Shown here: positions 45,192 to 53,082 of the stretch, one piece after another
Layout of the letters: every line of letters starts with the position of its first letter
Position numbering within the stretch: the stretch's first letter is position 1
Origin: Meiothermus sp. CFH 77666
GTDB taxonomy: Bacteria > Deinococcota > Deinococci > Deinococcales > Thermaceae
Assembly: GCF_017497985.1 (NCBI RefSeq)
Contig: NZ_JAGDFV010000004.1
Location: 62,001 to 126,000, forward strand
DNA length: 64,000 nt
Direction of reading: 5' to 3'
The notes under the pieces: generated by a model
What the model was told of the DNA's origin: nothing
Databases searched by the model: none
Seen by the model: only the letters and a program-made list of their open reading frames with translations
Made by a program: the position numbers and the translations under genes

Positions 45192-47661
45192 CCTTCAACT
45201 CACCGACGAGCAGCAAGCCATCGTGGCCCACAACGAAGGGCCTGCGCTGGTGTTCGCCGTGGCCGGGGCGGGCAAGACCACCGCGCTGGTGCACCGCTTG
45301 GAGCGCCTGGTGCGCGAACGGGTCTTTGAGCCGCGCAAGATTCTGGCCACCTCCTTCAGCCGCATGGCGGTAGACGACCTCAAGCGGGCGCTCTCGAGCT
45401 GGCCCCACACCCAGGGGGTGCAGGTCTCCACCCTGCACGCGCTGGGCTACCGCATTGTGCGCAAGGCCGCCTCAGAGGGGCTTTTGAAGCTGGCCGAGGT
45501 AAAGGAAGAAGGCGCCGAGCAGGCCCTTTTGCAGCGCACCCTGCGGCGGGCCCGCGAGCTCAGAGTGCCCTGGGCCCAGGAACTGGAAAACCTCGAGCCC
45601 GAGGATTTCCTGAGCTATCTGGGGGCCTGCAAGGGCAACCTGCAGTACGCCGACCTGAAAGGGGCTGCCCTGCCCCCGGAGGCCCTCAAGGTAGCTTCGC
45701 AAGCCGAGGCGCCAAAGGCCCTCGAGTGGTACCTGGATCTGTACCGGCTCTTCGAGCAGGTGCGGCAGGCCGAAGGGCTCCTCACCTTCGACGACATGCT
45801 CATGCAGGGCTGGGAGGTGCTGGTGCGCTACCCCGAGATCCTGCAAACCGTGCAGAAGGCTTTTCAAGCGGTGCTGGTGGACGAGTTCCAGGACGTGAAC
45901 CTGGCCCAGTCGGAGCTGCTCGACCTGATTACCGCCCCGCACCGCAACTACATGGCGGTAGGCGACGACGACCAGACCATCTACGAGTGGCGGGGGGCCA
46001 GCCCCCGCTTCATCCTGGAGTTCGCCCAGCGCTACCAGGCCAAAAAATACCTGATCCGCGACACCTTTCGCTGCCCGGCCCCGCAGGTGGCGCTGGCCGG
46101 ACGGGTGATTGCACAGAACCAGCAGCGCGAACCCAAGCGCCTGAGCCTGACCAGGGGTTTTGTGGGCCGGGTGCACCTGCGGATGGAGCCCCACATGCCT
46201 GCCCAGGCCCAAAGCCTGGTGAGCGACATAGCCGGGCTGCTGGCTGAAGGCCGCAAGCCCGCCGAGATGGTGGTGCTGGTACGGCTCTACGCCCAGACCC
46301 CCTACCTCGAGCAGGCCCTGATCGAGCGGCAGATTCCCTACCGGGTGGTGGGCAGTACCCCCTTTTACCAGCGCCCCGAGATTCAAACACTCCTGGCCTA
46401 CTTGCAGCTGGCCGAATCCGCCACTGTTACGCAGAACCCCCTTGAAAAGGGGGCCAAAGACGCAGCGGTTTCGCCCCCTGTGCATGAGGGGGGTGGGGGA
46501 GCGCACCGGGGAGACCTCAAACGCCTCTGGCTGCAGATCTACAACACCCCCAAGCGCTACCTGACCCGCGCCCTGGCCGATGCCATCTGGCGGCGGGTGG
46601 AGCAGGGGGGCTCGCTGCTGGAGGTGCTCCGGGCCGAGGCGGCGGGCGCGGAGGAGCGGGTGGCCCGGCGGCTTTTGGAACTGGCCGATTTGTTCGAGTG
46701 GCTGGGCGGGGCGGTGCAGCGGGGTTCGGCCCACGCGGTGCTGGAGGCGCTCGAGGCGCGCCTGGACTACCGCCGTCATCTGTTGCGTTCCTCGGGCTTC
46801 TGGGAGGTGGGGGCGGGTAAGGCCGAGGGGGTGCGGGCTTTTCTGGAGTACGCCCGCGACAAGGGCAGCGTGGGCGACCTGCTACGGCATATCGAGCTTC
46901 TGGCCCAGGAACACTTTGGCGACGACCCCATTCAGAACCCCCGCGAACGGGTCAGCCTGATGACCATCTTCCGGGCCAAGGGCCTCGAGTGGCCCCTGGT
47001 CTTTATTCCGGACTGCAACGAGGGTACCCTGCCCTACAGCGGTTCGGAGAACCTCGAGGAAGAGCGCCGCCTCTTCTACGTGGCCCTCACCCGAAGCTCG
47101 GCGCACACTTACCTGTACGCCCTTTCCAGCCTGCCGCTCTCGCCGTTTTTGAAGGAAGCCGAGTATCTGCAGGTGCTGGGGGCCGTGGAGCGGGTGGGCG
47201 AGGCCCTGGCCCTCCCGCCCGAAGAACTCTCTACCGCCCAGACCCTGGCCCTGGCCCAGGGGGCGCACAAGCTGGGCCTCGAGCGCTACCTGTACCACTG
47301 GTGGAACGCCGCCCAGGCCCCCGCCGTGGCCGCCAAGGTGCTGCGGCTGTTTTCCCACGCCGAGCAGGCCGGCTGGCTGGAGGCGCTGGGGCTTTCGCTC
47401 GAGGCCAGAAGTCTCTGGGAAGCCTTCGATGTGGAGCCCGGCCAGGGGCCAGCAGACGAGTTTGCCGACCTCGAGCGCTTCCTCCTCAAGCGCCCGGCTC
47501 CAAGCAGCCCCCCCGCCCTCAAACCCGGCCAGAAAGTCCGGCACATCCAGTTTGGCACCGGGCTGGTGGTGGGTCTGGAAGACGGGGTGGCTATGGTGGC
47601 TTTTGGGGATGGGGTTCGCAAACTGGCCCTGCGCTACGCGAGGCTCGAGGTGGTGGGGTGA
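45184..47661 (+). CDS. UvrD/PcrA-family SF1 DNA helicase
   Basis: An 825-residue 3'-5' helicase. Motif I is AVAGAGKTTALV, motif II DEFQDVN, motif III GDDDQTIYEWRGA, motif V/VI LMTIFRAKGLEWPLVF and EERRLFYVALTRS. The C-terminal tail QKVRHIQFGTGLVVGLEDG resembles the PcrA/UvrD tail that contacts RNA polymerase. A 25-residue low-complexity insert (about 416-442) is encoded by a double palindrome. GC content is native. ATG 45184 is chosen because it matches the usual N terminus (LQLTDEQQAIVAH). Two readings are open: a host repair helicase, or the helicase arm of a three-gene system with the two upstream genes. Confidence 0.9.
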   Translation: MVSLQLTDEQQAIVAHNEGPALVFAVAGAGKTTALVHRLERLVRERVFEPRKILATSFSRMAVDDLKRALSSWPHTQGVQVSTLHALGYRIVRKAASEGLLKLAEVKEEGAEQALLQRTLRRARELRVPWAQELENLEPEDFLSYLGACKGNLQYADLKGAALPPEALKVASQAEAPKALEWYLDLYRLFEQVRQAEGLLTFDDMLMQGWEVLVRYPEILQTVQKAFQAVLVDEFQDVNLAQSELLDLITAPHRNYMAVGDDDQTIYEWRGASPRFILEFAQRYQAKKYLIRDTFRCPAPQVALAGRVIAQNQQREPKRLSLTRGFVGRVHLRMEPHMPAQAQSLVSDIAGLLAEGRKPAEMVVLVRLYAQTPYLEQALIERQIPYRVVGSTPFYQRPEIQTLLAYLQLAESATVTQNPLEKGAKDAAVSPPVHEGGGGAHRGDLKRLWLQIYNTPKRYLTRALADAIWRRVEQGGSLLEVLRAEAAGAEERVARRLLELADLFEWLGGAVQRGSAHAVLEALEARLDYRRHLLRSSGFWEVGAGKAEGVRAFLEYARDKGSVGDLLRHIELLAQEHFGDDPIQNPRERVSLMTIFRAKGLEWPLVFIPDCNEGTLPYSGSENLEEERRLFYVALTRSSAHTYLYALSSLPLSPFLKEAEYLQVLGAVERVGEALALPPEELSTAQTLALAQGAHKLGLERYLYHWWNAAQAPAVAAKVLRLFSHAEQAGWLEALGLSLEARSLWEAFDVEPGQGPADEFADLERFLLKRPAPSSPPALKPGQKVRHIQFGTGLVVGLEDGVAMVAFGDGVRKLALRYARLEVVG
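46437..46492. repeat. Double-hairpin repeat inside the helicase gene
   Basis: CCCCCTT-GAA-AAGGGGG (46437-46453) and CCCCCT-GTGCATG-AGGGGG (46474-46492) are two perfect hairpins in the reading frame. They have the look of an intergenic palindromic element and encode PLEKGAKDAAVSPPVHEGGGG, which is absent from the usual helicase fold. Confidence 0.8.
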
Positions 47662-47845
47662 GTATCTTTGGCTTCAGCCTGGTTTCAGCGGATGGGGCTA
47701 GTCTGAAGGGGCAGGAAGCATGGTAGGCCATGTTTTGAAAGGCCGAAAAAAGCCCAAGGTAGCCCGTCCTGAGAACTCTCCTGCGACTCTGGCTTCAGGC
47801 ATTACACCCTGTGTTGCCCGATTCTATTTTGGGCTGGTTCCGGTC

Positions 47846-48424
47846 ATGATGGTGAAGGTGAAACCACTTCATCTATTTCTTATGGGGCTCGCCAGCCTGG
47901 TCTGGGCCCACGGGGGGCATTATCTGCCCGCCTCCGGGCCGGGGGCTGCCGACTTCAGGCCGCCCCGAACCCTCCCCAGCGTGGAGCTTCGTTCGCACGA
48001 AAACAAGGCGTTTGCATTTCCCCCCAAGGGCCCGGCGGTGGTGCTCTTTGGCTACACCCAGTGCCCCGACGCCTGCCCCCTCACGCTGGGCCGCCTGCTA
48101 CCCGCCTACGAGGCCCTGGGCGCACCACCCCACCTGCAGCTCTTGCTCCTGAGCGTGGACGAGCGCGACACCCCCCAGACCCTGCAAAAATACCTGCGGG
48201 GCTTTGTGCCGGTGCAGGGCCTGACCGGCAAGCCCGAAGCCATTCGCCCCATTGCCGAAGCCGCCAGGGTCGAGTACAACCTGGCCCCCGGTGGGCGGTT
48301 GGTCTTTCATACCGATGCGCTGGCCCTGCTGGATGCCCAGGGCCGTCTGGTGCGGATGCTCTACGGGGCCAGCCGCCTTTCCACCGCTAAACTCAAGGAA
48401 GAAATTGCCCAACTGTTGAGGTAA
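47846..48424 (+). CDS. Sco1/SenC-family copper-binding protein
   Basis: A 192-residue membrane-anchored thioredoxin-fold copper chaperone. An N-terminal hydrophobic segment (HLFLMGLASLVWA) is followed by VVLFGYTQCPDACPLT with the CxxxC copper site and by the distal His in RLVFHTDALALLD. Sco proteins load the CuA site of cytochrome oxidase or act as thiol-disulfide helpers. The next gene, two bases downstream, encodes a copper monooxygenase-like protein, so metallation of that enzyme is a strong alternative. Three nearby starts (47846, 47849, 47858) are possible; the first is given. Confidence 0.88.
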   Translation: MMVKVKPLHLFLMGLASLVWAHGGHYLPASGPGAADFRPPRTLPSVELRSHENKAFAFPPKGPAVVLFGYTQCPDACPLTLGRLLPAYEALGAPPHLQLLLLSVDERDTPQTLQKYLRGFVPVQGLTGKPEAIRPIAEAARVEYNLAPGGRLVFHTDALALLDAQGRLVRMLYGASRLSTAKLKEEIAQLLR

Positions 48425-48426
48425 AT

Positions 48427-49803
48427 ATGCCGAGACCTTTGCTACTGCTGGTTTTTTTGGCACTGGGTTCGATGGGAGCCGGGCCGGCCCAAGCCCCCAC
48501 ATACCACGGGGAAGTGGCCGAAATCCTGCAAGCCAACTGTGCGGGTTGCCACACCGAAGGGGGTATTGCCCCTTTCCCCCTGGACGATGCCCGCTGGGCC
48601 CGCAACATGGCGGCGGCCATTGCCGACTCGGTGAAGCAGGGCCGGATGCCGCCCTGGCCCCCCGGCGAAGGCACCCCACCCCTGAAGGACGAACGCAAGC
48701 TTTCCGCCAGCGCCAAAGCTGCCCTGATTGCTTGGGCCGAGGCGGGCGCCCCGCTGGGCGAGCCCAGACCGGTGGCGGTGAAAGCCCCTGCGCCTACTCC
48801 AAAGCCCGATCTGGTGGCGGCGCTCAACCCCCCCTACACGCCTGACGATGCGCTGCTGGACGATTACCGCTGCTTCCTGATGCCGGTCACCTTCGAGCAC
48901 GATACCTACATGACCGGCTACAAGATTATTCCGGGTGACAAGCGTAGCGTGCATCACGTGATTTTATTCCTGATTGGCCCCGATATGGTGGGGGCCGCCG
49001 AGGCCAAAGACCGCGCCGAGCCCGGCCCCGGCTGGAAGTGCTTTGGCGGGCCGGGCCTGAGCAGCGACCCCCGCAACATCGGCGGCATTCTGGGCTTTTG
49101 GGTGCCGGGTGGGGGCGCTACGCTGCTGCCGGAGGGTACGGGCCGGTTCCTGCGGGCCGGCAGCCGGGTGGTGATGCAGGTGCACTACAACACCGCCTCG
49201 GGCGCCAACCCCGACGCTACCCAGATGGCTTTGTACCTAGCCCCCAAAGGGGTGCAGCTCAAGCGCCTGGTGGGCATGACCCTGGCTGCTCCGGTGGAGA
49301 TTAAGTGTCCGCCGGGTATGTTTGGGGAAGCCTGTACCCGCGAGTACGCTCGAGCCCGCACCGAGCTGGGCTTTATTGCCGACTGGATTCACCTATTGTG
49401 CAACACCTCCATCGAGGAGTACGCCCGGCGCAACGTGGGTGATGGCAGCCGCCAGGCCACCTCCTGCGACTGGACGGCCCAGAGCGCCATGGAGGTGTAT
49501 GGGGTGACGGCCCACATGCACCTGCGGGGGGTGGAGTTCAGGGTGGAGGTCAACCCCGGTACGGCAAACGCTCGGACGCTCCTCAACATTCCCCAGTGGA
49601 ACTTTCAGTGGCAGGGCGAGTACTGGTATCAGACCCCCCTGCGGCTGCGCCAGGGGGATAGGGTGCGGGTCACCTGCGTTTACGACAACAAATCGGCCAT
49701 CCCCGGCCCGGGTGGGGAGCCCTTGCCGCCCCGCTATATGACCTGGGGCGAGGGGACTACCGACGAGATGTGTTTGGGTTCGCTCTTTGGGGTGCGCGAG
49801 TAG
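48427..49803 (+). CDS. Cytochrome c fused to PHM-like copper monooxygenase
   Basis: A 458-residue exported protein. After a signal peptide, residues 28-110 form a c-type cytochrome with heme motif CAGCH (38-42) and a Met candidate M74 in GRMPPWP. Residues 140-458 resemble peptidylglycine alpha-hydroxylating/dopamine-beta monooxygenases. The CuH ligands are His176-His177 and H253. The CuM ligands are H363-x-H365 and M448. All six copper ligands therefore have a counterpart. Cys pairs (C149, C205, C294, C303, C325, C347, C417, C449) could form disulfides. The heme may feed electrons to the coppers, replacing ascorbate. Substrate unknown. Located in the envelope and coupled to sco. Confidence 0.82.
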   Translation: MPRPLLLLVFLALGSMGAGPAQAPTYHGEVAEILQANCAGCHTEGGIAPFPLDDARWARNMAAAIADSVKQGRMPPWPPGEGTPPLKDERKLSASAKAALIAWAEAGAPLGEPRPVAVKAPAPTPKPDLVAALNPPYTPDDALLDDYRCFLMPVTFEHDTYMTGYKIIPGDKRSVHHVILFLIGPDMVGAAEAKDRAEPGPGWKCFGGPGLSSDPRNIGGILGFWVPGGGATLLPEGTGRFLRAGSRVVMQVHYNTASGANPDATQMALYLAPKGVQLKRLVGMTLAAPVEIKCPPGMFGEACTREYARARTELGFIADWIHLLCNTSIEEYARRNVGDGSRQATSCDWTAQSAMEVYGVTAHMHLRGVEFRVEVNPGTANARTLLNIPQWNFQWQGEYWYQTPLRLRQGDRVRVTCVYDNKSAIPGPGGEPLPPRYMTWGEGTTDEMCLGSLFGVRE

Positions 49804-49813
49804 GGGAGAAGCT

Positions 49814-50350
49814 GTGGGGCGCAGGGCCATTCTGCCGGCGATAGCCCTCTGGGTTTGGGGTCTAGGGACGCTGGGCTGGGCCCAACCGAGCGAGCCGCCG
49901 GTGATGGATCGCTGCCTGGCCCTTTTCCAGACCCTGCGCCCCCAGTTTGCCTATGCCGAGCGGGTGGCACCCCAGCGCTTCTTGCTGCGGGTGGTGCTGG
50001 GGGCGGAGGGTTTGCCGGTGTCGCGCCTCACGGTGAACATAGACCTGGCCCCGGTGCCGCTGGGCCTCGAGGACATTGTGGTGGTGGCGTTTGACCGCCC
50101 CGTGCAGGATGCCCTGCGATTGCGCAACCAGCTGGCCCGGCGCTTTGAGGGGGTGGCCCAGACCCTCAACCTGGGCAACTGGTACGTGAGTGAGCCCAGG
50201 GGTTACCGCTGCTTTCTGACCCACCAGGGCCGGGTGGTGGGGGTGCTGGCGCTGGGGCGGAACCTGGAACCCCTCTCCGACCCCCGTTGGCTGGCGGCCT
50301 ACCAGCGTTCGCCGGTGCGGTTTCCGGCGGTGGAGCCTGCGATGCGGTAG
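49814..50350 (+). CDS. Exported hypothetical protein
   Basis: A 178-residue protein with a signal peptide (RRAILPAIALWVWGLGTLGWAQ). GTG 49814 has a GGGGAG site eight bases upstream and lies ten bases after the monooxygenase gene, so it is the third gene of that operon. The mature part has MDRCLALFQTLRPQF, LGLEDIVVVAFDRP and RGYRCFLTHQGRVVGVLALG, with two Cys that could pair. No family is recognised. Its position suggests a role with the copper enzyme. Confidence 0.72.
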   Translation: MGRRAILPAIALWVWGLGTLGWAQPSEPPVMDRCLALFQTLRPQFAYAERVAPQRFLLRVVLGAEGLPVSRLTVNIDLAPVPLGLEDIVVVAFDRPVQDALRLRNQLARRFEGVAQTLNLGNWYVSEPRGYRCFLTHQGRVVGVLALGRNLEPLSDPRWLAAYQRSPVRFPAVEPAMR

Positions 50351-50379
50351 TTGTGTGGATGTATCCTTTCTGGCGGAAT

Positions 50380-50510
50380 GTAGGCGGGTGACTGCGAGCA
50401 TATCCGTTCCAAAGAGGGTAGCCCAGGAGACTGGGAAACCCTACGGGTCTTTTGACCGGGTTGAACTCGGGAGGTAGAGCCGGGTTTATCGGCTTCACGG
50501 GCCTATGAGG
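50380..50510 (+). ncRNA. Structured intergenic RNA candidate
   Basis: The 179-base gap before addB folds on the plus strand into several hairpins in a row. These include CCCAG-GAGA-CTGGG with a GNRA loop, GGTC-TTTT-GACC, CCGGG-TTGAA-CTCGG and GCCG-GGTTTAT-CGGC. The last part recalls, but does not match, a GEMM-type riboswitch arm. addB itself appears leaderless, so a cis-acting switch is doubtful; a free small RNA is possible. No family assigned. Confidence 0.3.
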
Positions 50511-50517
50511 GGGCCGA

Positions 50518-50529
50518 TATAGTGAAGCT
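50518..50529 (+). promoter_or_regulatory. -10 element of addB
   Basis: TATAGT (50518-50523) lies six bases before ATG 50530, predicting a leaderless addB transcript. Confidence 0.55.
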
Positions 50530-53082
50530 ATGCACCTCCTCGTAGGCCCTCCGGCCTCCGGCAAAACCACCCGTTTGCTCGAGGTCGCGCATTCTTACCT
50601 GCAACAGCGCAAGCGGGTCTGGTGGGTTTGTTTGCCTGCGCAAAAAGCCTACGTCTACCGCCGGGCTACCCAGCGGGGGGCGGTGCTGGGCCTCGAGGTG
50701 CTTACCTCGCAGCAGCTTTACTACCGCCTGCTGGCCGCCAGCTTTGGCCTCAAGCCCATTCTGACCGGGCCGGGCCGGGTGGCGCTGGTGGGGGAGGCGC
50801 TGATGGAAGGCGAAGGCCCCCTGCCCAGCCCCGGCGAGGCTCGGCTGTTTGCCCGTGCCATTGCCGAGGCCAAACGCAACGGGGTGAAGCCCGAGGCCCT
50901 GCCGTTCCACAGCCCCGAGGCCCGGCGTTTGCAAAAGGTCTACGCCCGATACGAGGAACTTAAGGCCAGTTGGGGCCGCTGGGACTACGACGACTTCCGG
51001 GCCGCAGCACTGGCTTTACTGGAGGGGCAGGCTCCGCTCGAGCGTCAGACGAGGCCTACGCAGTCTGTGGAGCCCGCCTCCTCGCGCAGCGGGCTCGCGC
51101 CTATCGGCCTCGAGCGTCAGACGAGGCCTACGCAGTCTGTGGAGCCCGCCTCCTCGCGCAGCGGGCTCGCGCCTATCGGCCTCGAGCGTCAGACGAGGCC
51201 TACGCAGTCTGTGGAGTCCGCCTCCTCGCGCAGCGGGCTCGCGCCTATCGGCCTCGAGCCCGACCTGGTGGTGGTGGACGGCTTCCGCGAGTTGGGGGTG
51301 CTCGAGCTGCGGCTCTTGCAGGCGCTCTCCCGTCACATTTCGGTCTGGGTCGGCCTGCCGGAAGCGCCGCCGGGTTTGCTGCCCCAGGAGGCGCTCCCAC
51401 CCAGGCCGGTTGCAATCCAGACCTACCGCGCCCAGAACCCGGTTAGCGAGGCCCGCTGGGTGCTGCGTTCGATCAAGCGCGACCTGACGCAGGGCCTGGA
51501 GCCTCTGGATATTGCGGTGATTACGCCGGAGACGCGAATTCCGGCCTTGCTAACTTTGGCCGATGAGTATGGTCTTCCCCTCGTAGACCAGCGGGCTGGT
51601 ACGGCTGCCGAGACCCCCGAGGGGCGGCTGTTGCTAGAGCTTTTGGAGCTGCCCGACTACCCCACCCCTTCGCGCCTGCTGGCCGTGCCCGACCTGGCCC
51701 CGCTGGGCCGGGCGGCCCTGGAACGCAGCCTGGTGGGCCCCCTGGCCATCAGCCGGCTGGCCGCCGAGCTGGGGATGCAAGGGGTCTGGGCCTCCTGGCT
51801 GGCCCGCCTGCGGCCTCCCGGCGAGGAAGGGTCGGGGTTTGACCCGGCCCATACCCCCGACCTGCACCCTTCCCTGGCCTGGGCCAACGAACTTCTGGAC
51901 TCATTGCCCGAAGTGCGGCACAGCCCCCGCCGGGCCACCCTGATGGAGCGGGCCATGGAGGCCCACCGCATCGCCACCGGCCCCGATTTTCGCCACTGGT
52001 GGGCGGCCCTGCTGGCCGAAACCTACGAGCCGCACCGCCCGCCAGGGGGGGTGGCCCTGCTCACGCCCACCCTGGCCGCCGGGCAGCGCTGGAAGAAGCT
52101 GTACCTGACCTACGCGGTGGAGGGCGCCTACAGCACCGGCGAACAGGAGGACTACTTTGTGCCCGAGGAACTGCGAATGGGCCTGGAGGAAGCCCTGCGG
52201 CAGGCAGGGGGCCTCTTGCCCAGGCGTTTTTTGGGGCGGGATCGGCTACTCTTGCAGGAACTCCAGGCCCGTGCCGATGAGGTAATCATCACCTACCCCG
52301 AGGCCAGCCAGGAGGGGCCCCTCGAGCCCGAACCGGCCCTCCTCTCCCAGCCCAGGCCGCCCTACCTGCCCAAGCTGCCCCCGGCCAGCCTCCTGGAGAC
52401 GGCCCGCGCCGAAGGTTACAAGGCCCCCCTGAGCCGGGTTCTTTTGGGGCAGGCGGGTGTCGAAGACTTGCGTTATTACGACGAGTGTGGCTTCAAATTC
52501 TGGGCCTCGCAGTTTGCGCCGGACGAGGCCGAGCCCCCGTGGTGGCAGCAGTGGGTGCGCGAGCTGCGCAAGGCCGAGAAACTGGTGCCGGCCCGCCTCG
52601 AGGCCCTCTCCCAGCAGTTCCCCCAGACCGAAGGCTGGATGCGCCACCACTATGGTCTTCTGAGCGAACTGAGCCTGGGCTTCAAGCTGGAGGGTCAGGG
52701 GCTGGAAGCCTACCTGGACGGGGTGCTGCGCAAGGGCAGCGAGGCCCACCTCTACCGCTTCGTGGCCCCCGAGACCCATCCCGAGGAGGCCGAACAAGCG
52801 GTGCGCGACCGCTGGAGTGAGCGCTGGGCCGCTGGGTACCTGCTCTCGGCCTTCAAGGGGCGCATTCGACAGGTGCATATCTGGGCCTGGCCGGTGCTGG
52901 GGGAGCCGGTGCGGGTCTATGGCAAGCCCATCGAAAAGGTCTGGGGGGCGCTCGAGAATCTTCTGAACAAAACCCAGCAAGTACACAGCCGCTACAAGGC
53001 CGGGGTGGTGGAACCCAACCCCGGCTTTCGTTGTCGTAGCTGCAGCGTGAAGGACGTGTGCCGCGAGGGAAGAACAGGTTAG
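50530..53082 (+). CDS. addB: AddB-like helicase-nuclease subunit
   Basis: An 850-residue AddB/RexB-type protein for double-strand-break end processing with AddA. The N-terminal Walker A is GPPASGKTTRLLE. The iron-sulfur cysteines that close the nuclease domain are present: one in YDECGFKFW and three in CRSCSVKDVC (CxxC-x5-C). The nuclease core is degenerate: the segment before the last cysteines reads LEAYLDGVLRKGSEAHLYRFV where active relatives have a DR-x-D..DYKTG pattern. It may keep only a structural role. Residues 170-241 are three copies of a 24-residue repeat encoded by 72-bp direct repeats. It converges on the HTH gene with a four-base overlap. Confidence 0.85.
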   Translation: MHLLVGPPASGKTTRLLEVAHSYLQQRKRVWWVCLPAQKAYVYRRATQRGAVLGLEVLTSQQLYYRLLAASFGLKPILTGPGRVALVGEALMEGEGPLPSPGEARLFARAIAEAKRNGVKPEALPFHSPEARRLQKVYARYEELKASWGRWDYDDFRAAALALLEGQAPLERQTRPTQSVEPASSRSGLAPIGLERQTRPTQSVEPASSRSGLAPIGLERQTRPTQSVESASSRSGLAPIGLEPDLVVVDGFRELGVLELRLLQALSRHISVWVGLPEAPPGLLPQEALPPRPVAIQTYRAQNPVSEARWVLRSIKRDLTQGLEPLDIAVITPETRIPALLTLADEYGLPLVDQRAGTAAETPEGRLLLELLELPDYPTPSRLLAVPDLAPLGRAALERSLVGPLAISRLAAELGMQGVWASWLARLRPPGEEGSGFDPAHTPDLHPSLAWANELLDSLPEVRHSPRRATLMERAMEAHRIATGPDFRHWWAALLAETYEPHRPPGGVALLTPTLAAGQRWKKLYLTYAVEGAYSTGEQEDYFVPEELRMGLEEALRQAGGLLPRRFLGRDRLLLQELQARADEVIITYPEASQEGPLEPEPALLSQPRPPYLPKLPPASLLETARAEGYKAPLSRVLLGQAGVEDLRYYDECGFKFWASQFAPDEAEPPWWQQWVRELRKAEKLVPARLEALSQQFPQTEGWMRHHYGLLSELSLGFKLEGQGLEAYLDGVLRKGSEAHLYRFVAPETHPEEAEQAVRDRWSERWAAGYLLSAFKGRIRQVHIWAWPVLGEPVRVYGKPIEKVWGALENLLNKTQQVHSRYKAGVVEPNPGFRCRSCSVKDVCREGRTG
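51037..51252. repeat. Three tandem 72-bp repeats inside addB
   Basis: Three head-to-tail 72-bp units (starts 51037, 51109, 51181). Copies 1 and 2 are identical and copy 3 differs by one base (C to T, Pro to Ser). Each contains the inverted repeat GAGCCCGC/GCGGGCTC with a ten-base loop and begins CTCGAG. The unit is a multiple of three, so the frame is kept. Near identity means very recent expansion. Confidence 0.97.

Noticed and set aside
50440-50510. Cyclic di-GMP (GEMM-I) riboswitch
   Set aside because: Only a GGTAG..CCGGGTT-like arm is similar. The conserved GCAAAGCC and the first-stem sequences are missing, and addB seems leaderless.
51037-51252. CRISPR-like array
   Set aside because: The 72-bp units are directly tandem with no spacers and lie inside a reading frame.
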